Positions 53,084-62,704 of a DNA stretch of 64,000 nt are shown in pieces (positions within the stretch are counted from its first letter, which is position 1; the number at the start of each line of letters is the position of its first letter). Under the pieces are notes generated by a model. The model had not been told where the DNA came from and made no database searches. It saw only the letters and a program-made list of their open reading frames with translations. Position numbers and translations under genes: made by a program. The DNA comes from Agrilactobacillus yilanensis (GTDB lineage Bacteria; Bacillota; Bacilli; Lactobacillales; Lactobacillaceae): contig NZ_RHOY01000003.1 of the NCBI RefSeq assembly GCF_003946725.1, positions 124,001-188,000 of the forward strand. The letters run 5' to 3'.

Positions 53084-55435
53084 TTAAGATTCTTTAATTT
53101 TTTCTAAATCCTGCCGGTCAAAAAAGACATCCCGTGGCTTTGAACCTTGGGCTTGGCCGATATAGTTATGTGCTTCTAAATCTTCAATGATATTCGCTGC
53201 ACGATTATAACCAATATTAAAAGTACGCTGTAATTTAGAGGTAGAAATTGTTTTTTCTGTCGTCAAATAATCTAAAATTTGTGGCATTAAATCATCTTCT
53301 TGAGACTTGGCAATGGATTTTTTCAGCAGGTCATTGGGCTTAAATTGATAAGCACTAGGCCGTTGCTGCTTCACAAAATCAATAACAGCATCAATCTCAT
53401 TATCAATAAATGTGCCCTGCAGTCGAATCGGATGATTTTGACCATTCCCTAAATAAAGCATATCCCCTCGGCCTAATAGTCGTTCAGCACCACTCGCATC
53501 AATAATCGTTCGCGAATCAATTTGACTGGAAACCATAAATGCAATTCTTGTAGGAATGTTATTTTTGATCGTACCGGTGACCACATCCACGCTAGGCCGC
53601 TGGGTTGCAACAATTAAATGAATGCCGGCAGCCCGTGCCTTTTGGGTGATCCGGGCAATACTATCTTGAACATCATTAGATGCAGACATCATCAAATCTG
53701 CCAATTCATCAATAATGACCACAATGTACGCCATCTTCAAGCCGTTACGCCCAGAAGTCTGCGCTTTTTCATTAAATTGTTCAATATTCCGGACACTAGC
53801 TGCAGCAAACCGCTGATAACGTTTTTCCATCTCATCTACAGTCCATTCTAAGGCTGCTGAAGCTTCTCTTGTATCCGAAACAACCGGTGCCAAGAGATGT
53901 GGTAACCCGTTATAAGGCGCCAATTCTACAACTTTTGGATCAATCAGCAATAGTTTAACTTGCTCTGGTGTGGCTTTATACATAATTGAGGTTAACAATG
54001 AATTGATGAAAACACTCTTACCAGAACCGGTGGAGCCGGCAATTAAAGCATGGGGCATTTTGGCCAAATCACCAATAATTGGCTGTCCGAATAAATTAAC
54101 CCCTAGTGCAACAGTTAGCGGTGATTGACTTTCTTTAAAAGCCGTGGACCCAATGACTTCTGACAACAATACCGGTCGAGATTTGAGATTAGGAATTTCA
54201 ATCCCCACCGTACTGCGACCAGGAATAGGGGCTTCGATTCGGATATCTTTAGCCGCTAAAGCCAATCTTAAGTCATCATTCAAATTGGTGATTTTGCTAA
54301 CTTTAACCCCACGATCTAAAGCAACTTCAAATTGCGTAACCGTTGGTCCAATTGTATATTTAGCCACATTACCAGCCACATGAAAGGCTTCTAAAGTTTC
54401 ATCCAATGTTTCTTTTTGCTGTTCCGCCCATTGATGCATATCTGGGACTTGATCAGCTGTTGGTGCTGGTAAAAGCGTTAAGGCTGGGAATTGATAGGTC
54501 AGCTCTGAAGTATCCGGTGGCGGTGTCGTGGTAAATGACCTTACTTTCCGCTCATTTTCAGATTTTACAGGCGTTTTCTTTTCTGGTAAAGCAGCTGTCA
54601 CTGGCGGTACTTTAGGGCTAGTTACCGCTGTACTTTTTTGTGTCAATTGTGCTTGTAATTTTTCAAGCTGACGTTGCGCGATAGATTGGGCAACGGGTGC
54701 TTTTGGTGCAGGTGTCTTAGTTGGTGTCTCTAATTTAGCAACGGGCACCGTTTGTGGTTCTGGTTTTGGTTCTGATTTTAGTTCTGGCTTTGGTGTTATC
54801 ACATTACGCATTGAATTGGTTTTTTCAACCGGTTTAACGGATTCTTCGGCTTTTGAAACGGCTGCTTTTGAGTCTGATGCTGTTGCCGTCTCTAGCGGCC
54901 TTGGTTGATCGTGTGCTTCACTTGCAGCCGTTTGAACTAATGGTGTTTCAGCCGTTTTTGCGGTTGGTTCTACTGGCTCTTGCGCTATCGCCGCTTTTGT
55001 TGGCTCTGGTTGTGTTTTTATTGGTGCTGCGGTGTCATTATTTTTGTCATCAATGGAAATATAATTTATCCGAATTGGCTCGTTAGCTTCCGCCACAACC
55101 GCTGTATCAAACAGATAATAACTTGCGCTTGTTTTTTCTAAAGCAGCTAAAATTTGTTGATAAAAGCGTTGTTCACTTAAAGCTCGATTATAAGTAACCA
55201 CATGTGTTTTCGCTGAATTTCTAAAGGCACTAACCTCTGGTGTTTCTTCAGTGGCCGGCGCCTTTAATTGTGTTTTCGGCTGGGATGTTTTCTCAGGGTT
55301 CACATTTGTTTGTGCTTCAGGGGGCACTGTGACTTCAACATCTTCTGGCAACACATCAATGACTTCATTTTTTGTAGACCGCTTTTTAAGTTTTTCTTGT
55401 TTTCGATAAAAAGCTGGGCCATCATAATGTGACAT
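53084..55435 (-). CDS. sftA: FtsK/SpoIIIE-family DNA translocase without membrane helices (SftA-like)
   Basis: Pumps trapped DNA away from the closing septum. The 783-residue protein has no hydrophobic segment, in contrast to FtsK/SpoIIIE: a long charged, Pro/Thr/Lys-rich tail (about 20-290) leads to the motor with Walker A AGSTGSGKSVFINSLL (near 470), Walker B VVIIDELADLMMSA and the C-terminal winged helix (STSKLQRTFNIGYNRAANII). Absence of helices and position beside murC match Bacillus SftA. The start at 55435 follows GGGGGAG. Confidence 0.93.
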   Translation of the reverse strand: MSHYDGPAFYRKQEKLKKRSTKNEVIDVLPEDVEVTVPPEAQTNVNPEKTSQPKTQLKAPATEETPEVSAFRNSAKTHVVTYNRALSEQRFYQQILAALEKTSASYYLFDTAVVAEANEPIRINYISIDDKNNDTAAPIKTQPEPTKAAIAQEPVEPTAKTAETPLVQTAASEAHDQPRPLETATASDSKAAVSKAEESVKPVEKTNSMRNVITPKPELKSEPKPEPQTVPVAKLETPTKTPAPKAPVAQSIAQRQLEKLQAQLTQKSTAVTSPKVPPVTAALPEKKTPVKSENERKVRSFTTTPPPDTSELTYQFPALTLLPAPTADQVPDMHQWAEQQKETLDETLEAFHVAGNVAKYTIGPTVTQFEVALDRGVKVSKITNLNDDLRLALAAKDIRIEAPIPGRSTVGIEIPNLKSRPVLLSEVIGSTAFKESQSPLTVALGVNLFGQPIIGDLAKMPHALIAGSTGSGKSVFINSLLTSIMYKATPEQVKLLLIDPKVVELAPYNGLPHLLAPVVSDTREASAALEWTVDEMEKRYQRFAAASVRNIEQFNEKAQTSGRNGLKMAYIVVIIDELADLMMSASNDVQDSIARITQKARAAGIHLIVATQRPSVDVVTGTIKNNIPTRIAFMVSSQIDSRTIIDASGAERLLGRGDMLYLGNGQNHPIRLQGTFIDNEIDAVIDFVKQQRPSAYQFKPNDLLKKSIAKSQEDDLMPQILDYLTTEKTISTSKLQRTFNIGYNRAANIIEDLEAHNYIGQAQGSKPRDVFFDRQDLEKIKES

Positions 55436-55516
55436 AGTTCTCCCCCTTTCATAGTCAATTAACATTATATAACAACTCGCTTGATGAAAGTAGCGCTTTT
55501 AACAGACAAACAAAAA

Positions 55517-55549
55517 AGCTAGGTCAAAATTTAACTTTTTGACCCAACT
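55517..55549 (-). terminator. Terminator of ytpP-ytpR
   Basis: On the minus strand AGTTGGGTCAAAA pairs with TTTTGACCTAGCT (13 bp including G.U), followed by a six-T run, directly after ytpR and before the sftA start. Confidence 0.9.
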
Positions 55550-55583
55550 TTATGCATAGCTTATTTAAAATAGCCTTCAGTCG

Positions 55584-56219
55584 TTACACAAAAATTTGGC
55601 CGGCTTTTTCAAAATCAAATGGACTGCCGACTTCAATATCATCACTGAGCACTAAAATGCCCCGAGCTTGCGGTGCGTTTGGCAAATCTAATTCCCGTGC
55701 GGCACAGATCATACCATCAGAAGCAACACCGCGTAAACTACCGGGCCAGATAATGGCGCCGTCTGGCATCATTGCGCCAACTTTTGCCACAACGACTTTT
55801 TGTCCTTGTTCAATATTGGGTGCGCCGCAAACGATCTGTAACATTTGCCCGCCATCAACTTCAACTTGTGCCACATGCAGGTGATCGGAATCGGGATGTG
55901 CTTTTAAGGTTTGAACGTAACCAATTACAAACTTAGGTGTCTCGTCATTTTCAAGATCTGCTTCAAAACCGTTTTTTTCAAGAATTTGCGTTAATGTATT
56001 TACAAATTTAGCGTTAACCGCAACTTGGCCATTAACTGATAAATTTGGCAGATAATCTGTAATATTGAAAAAATTATAGCCTAAGCTTTGGTTTGTTTCA
56101 GGGTCATAGATACGGACAACATCCCCCTTTTGAGCGACTGCTTGCACCGGTTTATCTGGTGCTAAAACAGTGATTAAAACATCCCCCAGTGCTTTTCGAT
56201 TATAACTTGCAATTAGCAT
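55584..56219 (-). CDS. ytpR: YtpR-type protein with tRNA-binding domain
   Basis: A 211-residue protein with an N-terminal DUF4479 part (about 1-85) and a C-terminal EMAPII/OB-fold tRNA-binding domain (VIGYVQTLKAHPDSDHLHVAQ; LQIVCGAPNIEQGQKVVVAKVGA), close to the N-terminal part of PheT in this window. Function not established, probably tRNA or RNA binding. It follows ytpP by 24 nt and lies in the same order as Bacillus ytpP-ytpR-sftA. Confidence 0.93.
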   Translation of the reverse strand: MLIASYNRKALGDVLITVLAPDKPVQAVAQKGDVVRIYDPETNQSLGYNFFNITDYLPNLSVNGQVAVNAKFVNTLTQILEKNGFEADLENDETPKFVIGYVQTLKAHPDSDHLHVAQVEVDGGQMLQIVCGAPNIEQGQKVVVAKVGAMMPDGAIIWPGSLRGVASDGMICAARELDLPNAPQARGILVLSDDIEVGSPFDFEKAGQIFV

Positions 56220-56243
56220 ATTTAAAGCTCCTTTAACTTGATT

Positions 56244-56567
56244 CTATTGTGGTAATGTATTGATAAAGTCAGTGACTTGTTTCTTAGTTTTGCGTTCTTT
56301 ATTAACATAACGACCGATTTCTTTACCGTCTTTTGTAGCAACAAAAGATGGAATGCCAAAAATCTGCCATTTTTGTGCTAAATCCATAAATTTATCACGA
56401 TCAACCGAAATGAAATCATAATCCGGATGTTCTGCTTCGATTTCTGGTAACGATGGGGCCAATGCCCGGCAGTCCCCACACCAAGAAGCTGTAAATAAAA
56501 ACATATGCTTCCCGGTCTTGGTTAATTCTTCTAATGTTTCATCGGTTAAATTTTCTAATTGTTTCAC
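56244..56567 (-). CDS. ytpP: Thioredoxin-like protein (YtpP type)
   Basis: A 107-residue thioredoxin-fold protein with the active-site pair in ASWCGDCRALAPSLPE and a cis-proline in GIPSFVATKDGKEIG. No signal peptide, so cytoplasmic. The start is set at GTG 56567 (KQLENLTDE follows the initiator), near a GGTGA site; an in-frame ATG at 56579 has no clear site. Likely a thiol-disulfide role. In operon with ytpR. Confidence 0.88.
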   Translation of the reverse strand: MKQLENLTDETLEELTKTGKHMFLFTASWCGDCRALAPSLPEIEAEHPDYDFISVDRDKFMDLAQKWQIFGIPSFVATKDGKEIGRYVNKERKTKKQVTDFINTLPQ

Positions 56568-56698
56568 AACAATCACCATCCCATTTATAAGTTTCTAACC
56601 TTAAGTTTACTATAAGTAAGTAAATAATTAAATGATTTTGTTTGAATTTACCTCAAGTTATATTAAGATATAAGGAAACAGATGTTAGGAGGCAGCGT

Positions 56699-57013
56699 AT
56701 GACAAAAAGTAAATATTATGGCTATGGCTTTTTAGCGGGGACATTATTAGGCAGTAGCTTAGTCTATAGTTATCAAGCTCGCAAGCAGCAAAAACGCGCA
56801 CAAATTTTAGATCATGTCAAAGCATTGTTTCTTCGAGAAGGCCCAATTGAAGGCGCCTGGATTGAAGAAGATATCGAACCTTATTCTGATCAAACCCACC
56901 TTACAAAAGCTTACTTTGGCGGTGTCACTCGAATGGAAGATGATGTTTTAAGACAATATCAATTTGCAGCAGATGCCACAACCGGTGAACTATTAGACGT
57001 TTATAAAATTTAA
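56699..57013 (+). CDS. YtzB-like small membrane-anchored protein
   Basis: A 104-residue protein with an N-terminal hydrophobic segment (YGYGFLAGTLLGSSLVYSY), then a small PepSY-like domain (GAWIEEDIEPYSD and GGVTRMEDDVLRQYQFAADA). It corresponds to the predicted small secreted/anchored proteins of the YtzB type found in this gene neighbourhood in Bacillus. Function unknown. The start at 56699 follows AGGAGG; it is divergent from ytpP. Confidence 0.8.
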   Translation: MTKSKYYGYGFLAGTLLGSSLVYSYQARKQQKRAQILDHVKALFLREGPIEGAWIEEDIEPYSDQTHLTKAYFGGVTRMEDDVLRQYQFAADATTGELLDVYKI

Positions 57014-57032
57014 TGCCATTATTTAAATCTAG

Positions 57033-57058
57033 AGACTGGACATATTTGTGTTCAGTCT
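57033..57058 (+). terminator. Terminator of the YtzB-like gene
   Basis: AGACTG (57033-57038) and ACA pair with TGT and CAGTCT (57053-57058), followed by TTTTTTAATT. It also borders the converging trmB. Confidence 0.85.
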
Positions 57059-57061
57059 TTT

Positions 57062-57703
57062 TTAATTGAACGTTGCCTTCAATTGATAAATCGGCTGTCC
57101 TTTTTTGGCAAATTTAGCCTCATATTCGGTTTCAATATTAAAGGTTACCCGGTCATCATGGTGCAGATCTAAGGCCACAAAATCTAATGTCATCCCATAT
57201 TGACTCAAACTAACCAACGAATATTGAAATAAGCCAAGATTATCAGTTTTAAATTCTAACATGCCCTTTGGCTTCATAATTGTTTGGTATTGTTTCAAAA
57301 AATTACGATAAGTCAAGCGGCGCTTTTCATGGCGTGTTTTAGGCCATGGATCTGAAAAATTCAAATAAATATGCGCCACTTCATCTTCAGCAAAGTATTC
57401 CGTTAAACTAGCCCCGTTGGCCAAAAGCAATTGCAAATTTGGTAATTTTTCTTCAACTTGCTTTTTCAAAATCATAGCAATGGCCGCTTTTTGAACATCC
57501 ATCGCAATAAAATTATATTGTGGCAAGGCTTTAGCCATCTCAACAATAAACTGTCCTTTACCAGAGCCTACTTCAACATATAACGGCTGTGGTTTGGCAA
57601 AACGCGCCTGCCATTGACCTTGACTATCTTTGGGCTGTACTAAAATATACTCACTATGGGCTTCAATCAATTCCTTAGCCCATGGTTTATTTCTTAATCG
57701 CAT
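57062..57703 (-). CDS. trmB: tRNA (guanine-N7)-methyltransferase
   Basis: Methylates G46 of tRNA with SAM. The 213-residue protein has [15 protein letters not shown], the [20 protein letters not shown] signature and the C-terminal [15 protein letters not shown]. It starts 8 nt after the phosphotransferase gene, as with Bacillus ytmP-trmB. Confidence 0.97.
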   Translation of the reverse strand: MRLRNKPWAKELIEAHSEYILVQPKDSQGQWQARFAKPQPLYVEVGSGKGQFIVEMAKALPQYNFIAMDVQKAAIAMILKKQVEEKLPNLQLLLANGASLTEYFAEDEVAHIYLNFSDPWPKTRHEKRRLTYRNFLKQYQTIMKPKGMLEFKTDNLGLFQYSLVSLSQYGMTLDFVALDLHHDDRVTFNIETEYEAKFAKKGQPIYQLKATFN

Positions 57704-57711
57704 AAAAACTC

Positions 57712-58497
57712 CTATTTCTTCTCATTAATCAATGTGTTTAATTTTTTTATTTGTGTTGCTTCTGTTTGCTGCGTCTGGGTGTAAGCCAAACTAATGTCAT
57801 TAATTTGCTGTAAAATAGCATACCATTGTATACGCTGCATCAGAAATTCATCTAATTTCAAACCATACTTTTCCAACCACTGACCCCAGTTTTTGAAAGG
57901 AATATAGCTCATTAAAACAGTTGTTAAATCATAAATTGGATCTGCAAGCATTGCTTGATCCCAATCCACTAAATAAAGTGCGCCTGTCTTTGTTTTTAAC
58001 CAGTTTTTCTTATTCAGGTCTCCATGACAAACACGATAGCTGGAGACTGGAATTTGTAACGTATGCAACTCTAACCAATGCAATCCTGCGCTAATCGCGC
58101 CTTGGATTTCTACTTGATTTTGAATTTGTTGTGTCAATTGCTGCAGCATTTGGTCCGGTGTTACGAAACTGCCACCGATTTTTTCCAACATGTTTTTTAA
58201 TAAATTGGAACTGTGAACTTTAGCGAGTAACTGTGCCGTTGCATCAGATGCCATTTCCGTTTTTGTTAAAGTCCAGCCATTGATCCACTCTTGGGCCGTA
58301 ATAACATCCCCGTTTGATAAACGCTTTGTCCACAATAACTTAGGGGTAATGCCCTCTGCAGATAAAGCCGCTAAAAATGGTGATGTATTCCGTTTCAAAA
58401 ATATCTTATCTTTGCCAGTATGAATACCTACAAAAGCATTCCCTGTACTGCCCCCAGCAGATTCTACTTTCCAATTTTGACTGAGTCCAAAAGCCAT
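57712..58497 (-). CDS. Phosphotransferase of the choline/aminoglycoside kinase family (YtmP-like)
   Basis: A 261-residue kinase-like protein with the catalytic loop [11 protein letters not shown] (about residues 158-168) and metal-binding [13 protein letters not shown]. An N-terminal lobe has [16 protein letters not shown]. Substrate unknown. The start at 58497 follows GAGGAG. It is co-transcribed with trmB, as in Bacillus ytmP-ytmQ. Confidence 0.88.
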   Translation of the reverse strand: MAFGLSQNWKVESAGGSTGNAFVGIHTGKDKIFLKRNTSPFLAALSAEGITPKLLWTKRLSNGDVITAQEWINGWTLTKTEMASDATAQLLAKVHSSNLLKNMLEKIGGSFVTPDQMLQQLTQQIQNQVEIQGAISAGLHWLELHTLQIPVSSYRVCHGDLNKKNWLKTKTGALYLVDWDQAMLADPIYDLTTVLMSYIPFKNWGQWLEKYGLKLDEFLMQRIQWYAILQQINDISLAYTQTQQTEATQIKKLNTLINEKK

Positions 58498-58759
58498 ACA
58501 GTCAAACTCCTCTTGTAACGGCTAGGATAAAACTTACTTCATCTCAACCTTGATTTTAAATTATCTAACTTTAAAAGCTAAAGTTTAACTTTTATTGTGT
58601 TGTGATCAACACGTTACCATCGAATTGAACCCACGCAATTCGTTTAATACCGATCTATCCTTCGTTTACTACATTGTAACGATACTATTTGTGCCTAAGG
58701 ATAGCAATAACGATCTTTTTACAATTACTAAATTATTTTGACAACGCCGGCCCAACGGT
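58498..58759 (-). other. Hairpin-rich gap between ecsB and the YtmP-like gene
   Basis: No gene is visible. Three perfect inverted repeats lie close together: GTGTTG (58597-58602) with CAACAC (58607-58612); CGAATTG (58621-58627) with CAATTCG (58636-58642); CTATCCTT (about 58655) with AAGGATAG (about 58698). GTTAC and GTAAC flank the middle one. On the minus strand these would form the 5' leader of the YtmP-like gene. No T-run marks any as a terminator. Confidence 0.55.
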
Positions 58760-59986
58760 TTAATTTTTCAAACGCATCTGCGTATAACCTAAAATAAACG
58801 CACCAGTAAAAATAAGGCCAACAAGCACCATCAAACCGGACATAACGGTCAGCCCAAAAGTAACTAATAGTGGGATCGATGTAATCAGCCACTGCAATCC
58901 TAAAACAAGCCATAGCAATTGTTGAAATGACTTTAATTTATCTTGAACGGCCACCGGATATAATTTTGTAAAAACAATACTATCATATTGATCGTAAAAA
59001 GGTAATAATTGAAAGCCGGACAGATATAATAATAACAAATATAAGATAACTGCCAGCCAAAGCTGTTTAATAAAAAATAAAATTAAAGTGCCAATCACTA
59101 AAAAGCGCATATAAAAGCCTAAATACTCCGTGCCACGCAAAAAGCCCCGACCAAATAAATACAAGTAGCTTTGCTTATGGTTTTTAGGTAATCTGTTTAC
59201 TAGCCAATCCAAATACTTCCGGCGTTTGGCACTTCGTTGTAGACTTGGAATATCTGTAAATAAATTATAAATTTTTAAAATTCTAAATTGACGGCCTGTT
59301 TCTTGGACAATCACTTCTTGAAACTTTAACTGTCCCTCTAACGCCTCATTGGTCACATTACGCCGAATTAATAAGTTCAAAATAAGCGCTGCAATCACAC
59401 TAATAATCGGTGTTACATAAACACCTACCCCTAAAACAATAAAACTTATAAGATAAAAATAGCCTTTTTCCATATACCAGGCTGTTTTTTTGCCAGGTAC
59501 AGCATAGCAATTTAAAAATTCAAGCCATAACTGTAAATCTTTCAAAATCCATAAGGCGATGACTGCCGTTATCCCACTTGTTAATGAAAAATTAGGTGCA
59601 ATAACCATTGCAAATGGAAAAACGGCGACACCAGTCAAAATTAACACTAACGTCGGTACCAATAAACTGTATTTACGCGCCGCCACTAGATAATGAAATA
59701 AGTCAGATTCTTTAGGCAGTAAAAAGGTACTGTCCGCAGATTCAAACAGCGTGGCCAAATGTCCAATTGAAAGGACAAATGTATAAATCCCGGCAATCAC
59801 CAGTGGCCCCCACCAATAACTTTGCTGAATTAACTTTAAGACATTGGCATAGCCTAAAGCTAAAGCACCAATTAAAAAAATTACGGCGATTACAAAATGA
59901 TCATTAAAAACCAGCCGTAAATATTTAAACTGCTGAGCTTGATGCTGTCTCAGTCGTTTTCGCCACAACTCAAGCATGGTCATCAA
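58760..59986 (-). CDS. ecsB: ABC transporter permease EcsB
   Basis: Membrane subunit of the Ecs transporter, needed in Bacillus for normal secretion and intramembrane proteolysis. The 408-residue protein has about 8-10 hydrophobic helices and matches EcsB. Its start overlaps ecsA by 17 nt. The substrate is unknown, and the ecsC gene found in Bacillus is not present here. Confidence 0.93.
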   Translation of the reverse strand: MMTMLELWRKRLRQHQAQQFKYLRLVFNDHFVIAVIFLIGALALGYANVLKLIQQSYWWGPLVIAGIYTFVLSIGHLATLFESADSTFLLPKESDLFHYLVAARKYSLLVPTLVLILTGVAVFPFAMVIAPNFSLTSGITAVIALWILKDLQLWLEFLNCYAVPGKKTAWYMEKGYFYLISFIVLGVGVYVTPIISVIAALILNLLIRRNVTNEALEGQLKFQEVIVQETGRQFRILKIYNLFTDIPSLQRSAKRRKYLDWLVNRLPKNHKQSYLYLFGRGFLRGTEYLGFYMRFLVIGTLILFFIKQLWLAVILYLLLLYLSGFQLLPFYDQYDSIVFTKLYPVAVQDKLKSFQQLLWLVLGLQWLITSIPLLVTFGLTVMSGLMVLVGLIFTGAFILGYTQMRLKN

Positions 59987-60713
59987 CCGCCTCTTTACTC
60001 ATTTGCAAATAAATATCATCCAAATTTGCATCCGCCATGCCAAAAGTTTCTTTTAATTCTTCTAGCGTCCCGGCAGCTTTTACTTGACCACTATTTAATA
60101 AGACAAATTGATCTGCATATTGCTGCGCTGTGGCTAAAATATGCGTGGACATCAAAATTGCTGCACCCTGGGTCTTCTTTTCTTCAACAATATCTAATAA
60201 ATCATGAATTGCCAAAGGATCTAACCCTGTAAACGGTTCGTCAATGATGAATAGTTTGGCGTCGGTCATAAAGGCACAAACAATCATCACCTTTTGTTTC
60301 ATCCCTTTAGAAAAATTACTTGGGAACCAATCTAATTTATTATCTAATCGAAATTTCTTTAATAGTTCCGTTGCCTTAGTCATTGTTTTTTCTTTATCAA
60401 GATCATAAGCCAAAATTGTTAGTTCAATATGTTCTTTTAAAGTTAATTCTGGATAAAGCACGGGTGTTTCTGGAACATAAGCAATTTGCTTATGATAGTC
60501 ATCTTTATTTTTATTCAATGTTAGCCCATTTACTAAAATTTCGCCCTTATGGGGGAGTAATAAGCCGATAACATGCTTAATTGTCGTAGATTTCCCGGCA
60601 CCGTTCAAACCAATAAGTCCCGTAATCTCGCCATCTTTTGCAACAAAAGAGACATCTTTTAAAACAGCTACATGGGCATAGCCGCCGGTTAAATTCTTAA
60701 TTTCTAAGCTCAA
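59970..60713 (-). CDS. ecsA: ABC transporter ATP-binding protein EcsA
   Basis: ATPase of the Ecs transporter. The 247-residue protein has Walker A GLNGAGKSTTIKH, signature FSKGMKQKV, Walker B KLFIIDEPFTGLDP and the switch His in STHILATAQQ. The start is best set at TTG 60713 (after GAGGGG, 7 nt); an ATG five codons upstream has no ribosome binding site. It is divergent from hit, the Bacillus order. Confidence 0.95.
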   Translation of the reverse strand: MSLEIKNLTGGYAHVAVLKDVSFVAKDGEITGLIGLNGAGKSTTIKHVIGLLLPHKGEILVNGLTLNKNKDDYHKQIAYVPETPVLYPELTLKEHIELTILAYDLDKEKTMTKATELLKKFRLDNKLDWFPSNFSKGMKQKVMIVCAFMTDAKLFIIDEPFTGLDPLAIHDLLDIVEEKKTQGAAILMSTHILATAQQYADQFVLLNSGQVKAAGTLEELKETFGMADANLDDIYLQMSKEAVDDHA

Positions 60714-60815
60714 TTTTTTGCCCCTCATTTTCTAATTCTGTAAAAGTTAATCACTTTATGATAGCATGAAATTTAAAGTTTAGAAATTATTTATCTATGC
60801 AAGGAGGACTTTTTC

Positions 60816-61244
60816 ATGGAAGATTGTATCTTTTGTAAAATTATTCGTAATGAAATTCCTAGTACAACGGTTTACGAAGATGATTATGTGAAGGCGTTTT
60901 TGGATATTTCGCAAGTTACCCCAGGCCACACACTGATGGTGCCTAAGGTTCATGTGGCCGATATCTTCGAATATGATGAAAAACTGGCGGCTGAGATTTT
61001 TGCCCGGATTCCAATCATTGCTAAAGCCATCAAGGCAAGTGATCCAAAAATTGCTGGGATGAATATCATTAATAATAACGGCGCTTTAGCTTATCAATCT
61101 GTTTTTCATTCACATATCCACTTTATTCCCCGTTATACAAAAGACGATGACTTTGCCATTCGCTTTGGTGACCACACTGACCAATATACCCCAGCGCAAT
61201 TACAAACAATTGCCGACAATATTAAAGCAAATTTGGAGGTTTAA
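60816..61244 (+). CDS. hit: HIT-family hydrolase
   Basis: A nucleotide-binding hydrolase or transferase (HIT/HINT branch). The 142-residue protein has CIFCKIIRNEIPSTTVYEDD, and the catalytic histidine triad HSHIHFIPRY near 98-107. Two cysteines in CIFC may bind zinc. The start follows AAGGAGG; it lies upstream of yhaH and prsA as in Bacillus. Confidence 0.95.
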   Translation: MEDCIFCKIIRNEIPSTTVYEDDYVKAFLDISQVTPGHTLMVPKVHVADIFEYDEKLAAEIFARIPIIAKAIKASDPKIAGMNIINNNGALAYQSVFHSHIHFIPRYTKDDDFAIRFGDHTDQYTPAQLQTIADNIKANLEV

Positions 61245-61251
61245 CGATTAG

Positions 61252-61590
61252 ATGGCAAATTTTTCTAAAGGCCTTTTATTAGGCGCGCTAATTGGTAGTG
61301 CTTACGGCCTATTAACTACAAAAAAAACCGGCCCTCAGCGTATCCGTAGTTTAACAGAATACGTTGGTGCCGTGACCGATGCAAGTATTGAATTTCAAGG
61401 CAGCTTAGCAGAAGTTAAGCGTGCGGTTGCTGATTTGAGTCATGAACTGCAAACAACTGCTAAAAGTGCTGCTGAAGATTTAAACGATACGATGAATACC
61501 TTTCAATTTGAAACTGAACCACGCATTAAACAGATCAATGCTGAAGTTGAAGAATTGAACGATTCTTTGAACCAAATGAAGCCATCTTAA
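61252..61590 (+). CDS. YtxH-domain protein (YhaH-like)
   Basis: A 112-residue protein with an N-terminal hydrophobic segment (SKGLLLGALIGSAYGLLTTKK) and a charged, coiled-coil-like tail. It is of the YtxH family, general-stress-associated in Bacillus; function unknown. It starts 7 nt after hit and lies in the yhaH position of the Bacillus cluster. Confidence 0.85.
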   Translation: MANFSKGLLLGALIGSAYGLLTTKKTGPQRIRSLTEYVGAVTDASIEFQGSLAEVKRAVADLSHELQTTAKSAAEDLNDTMNTFQFETEPRIKQINAEVEELNDSLNQMKPS

Positions 61591-61741
61591 CAGTATACTC
61601 TATAAAATCTGTGAAAAATGTGTGAAAATGTAAGGAATCCTTTCTGAATTTGATATTATTTAAGGTTTAATTATGGTATATTATTCAAGAACATTACTGC
61701 ATGAACAGTAAAAAATTTAGGAATTAGGATGTGTATTTTTA

Positions 61742-62641
61742 ATGTCAAAGCGTATTAAGAAGCTTTTACTAGCTTTCGCTGGTTTAATGCTTGTTGTCGT
61801 CGCTGCTGGTTGCTCTAGCAACAGTACCGTCGCTACAACAAATGGTGGTAAGATTACCAAAGATGAATACTACGATGAAATGAAAAAATCATCTGCTGGT
61901 AAATCTACATTGCAAAACCTGATTATCACTAAAGTTCTTGAAGAACAATATGGTGATAAAGTTTCTAAGAAGGCCGTTACAAAAGAATACAACAAGTATA
62001 AGAGCCAATATGGTTCTTCATTCTCCGCAATTCTTCAACAAAATGGCTTGACTGCTTCAAGCTTCAAGAAAAACATCAGAACGAACTTATTAACTGAAGC
62101 TGCTTTAAAGGCAAACAAAAAAGTAACCAAAGCTAATCTTGAGAAACAATGGAAATCTTATCAACCAAAAGTTACCGTTGCACATATTTTAGTTGCTAAA
62201 AAAGCTGACGCTGAAGATATTATTAACCAACTAAATAACGGTGGCGATTTCACTAAGCTTGCAAAAGAATACTCAACAGACACTGCTACTAAGAATAAGG
62301 GCGGTAAATTAGCTGCATTTGATAACAGCGATACTTCCTTAGATTCTACTTTCAAAAAAGCAGCCTTCAAGTTAAAACAAGGCGAAATCACACAAACACC
62401 TGTTAAAACAGATTATGGCTATCATGTTATCAAGATGGTCAAGAATCCTGGTAAGGGTAAGATGTCTGATCATACTGCTGAATTGAAAGAACAACTTTAT
62501 ACTAAATGGATGCAAGATTCTACTGTCATGCAAAAAGTAATTGCCAAAGTCTTGAAGAAGGGCGACATTACAATTAAAGATGATGACCTTAAAGATATCC
62601 TTGCAGGTTATCTTGGTTCTTCTTCTAGCTCAAGTAAATAA
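61742..62641 (+). CDS. prsA: Foldase lipoprotein PrsA
   Basis: Peptidyl-prolyl isomerase that folds secreted proteins outside the membrane. The 299-residue protein has a lipobox AAGC (Cys24), an N-terminal chaperone part, a parvulin-type PPIase domain ([19 protein letters not shown] to YGYHVIKM, about 140-235) and a helical C-terminal end with a serine-rich tail. A TATATT-like -10 lies near 61676. Same place as in Bacillus between yhaH and yhaM. Confidence 0.95.
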   Translation: MSKRIKKLLLAFAGLMLVVVAAGCSSNSTVATTNGGKITKDEYYDEMKKSSAGKSTLQNLIITKVLEEQYGDKVSKKAVTKEYNKYKSQYGSSFSAILQQNGLTASSFKKNIRTNLLTEAALKANKKVTKANLEKQWKSYQPKVTVAHILVAKKADAEDIINQLNNGGDFTKLAKEYSTDTATKNKGGKLAAFDNSDTSLDSTFKKAAFKLKQGEITQTPVKTDYGYHVIKMVKNPGKGKMSDHTAELKEQLYTKWMQDSTVMQKVIAKVLKKGDITIKDDDLKDILAGYLGSSSSSSK

Positions 62642-62654
62642 ACCAAAAAAAAAT

Positions 62655-62684
62655 TAGTCGCATAATTATGCGGCTATTTTTTTT
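62655..62684. terminator. Bidirectional terminator between prsA and yhaM
   Basis: TAGTCGCATA (62655-62664) pairs with TATGCGGCTA (62667-62676) with one wobble and a tight loop. T-runs follow on both strands, so it serves the converging prsA and yhaM. Confidence 0.85.
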
Positions 62685-62704
62685 GGCTTATTTAAACTTA
62701 TAAT

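Noticed and set aside
53084-55435. Membrane FtsK or SpoIIIE
   Set aside because: No transmembrane helices were found in the N-terminal region; the layout and gene order fit SftA.
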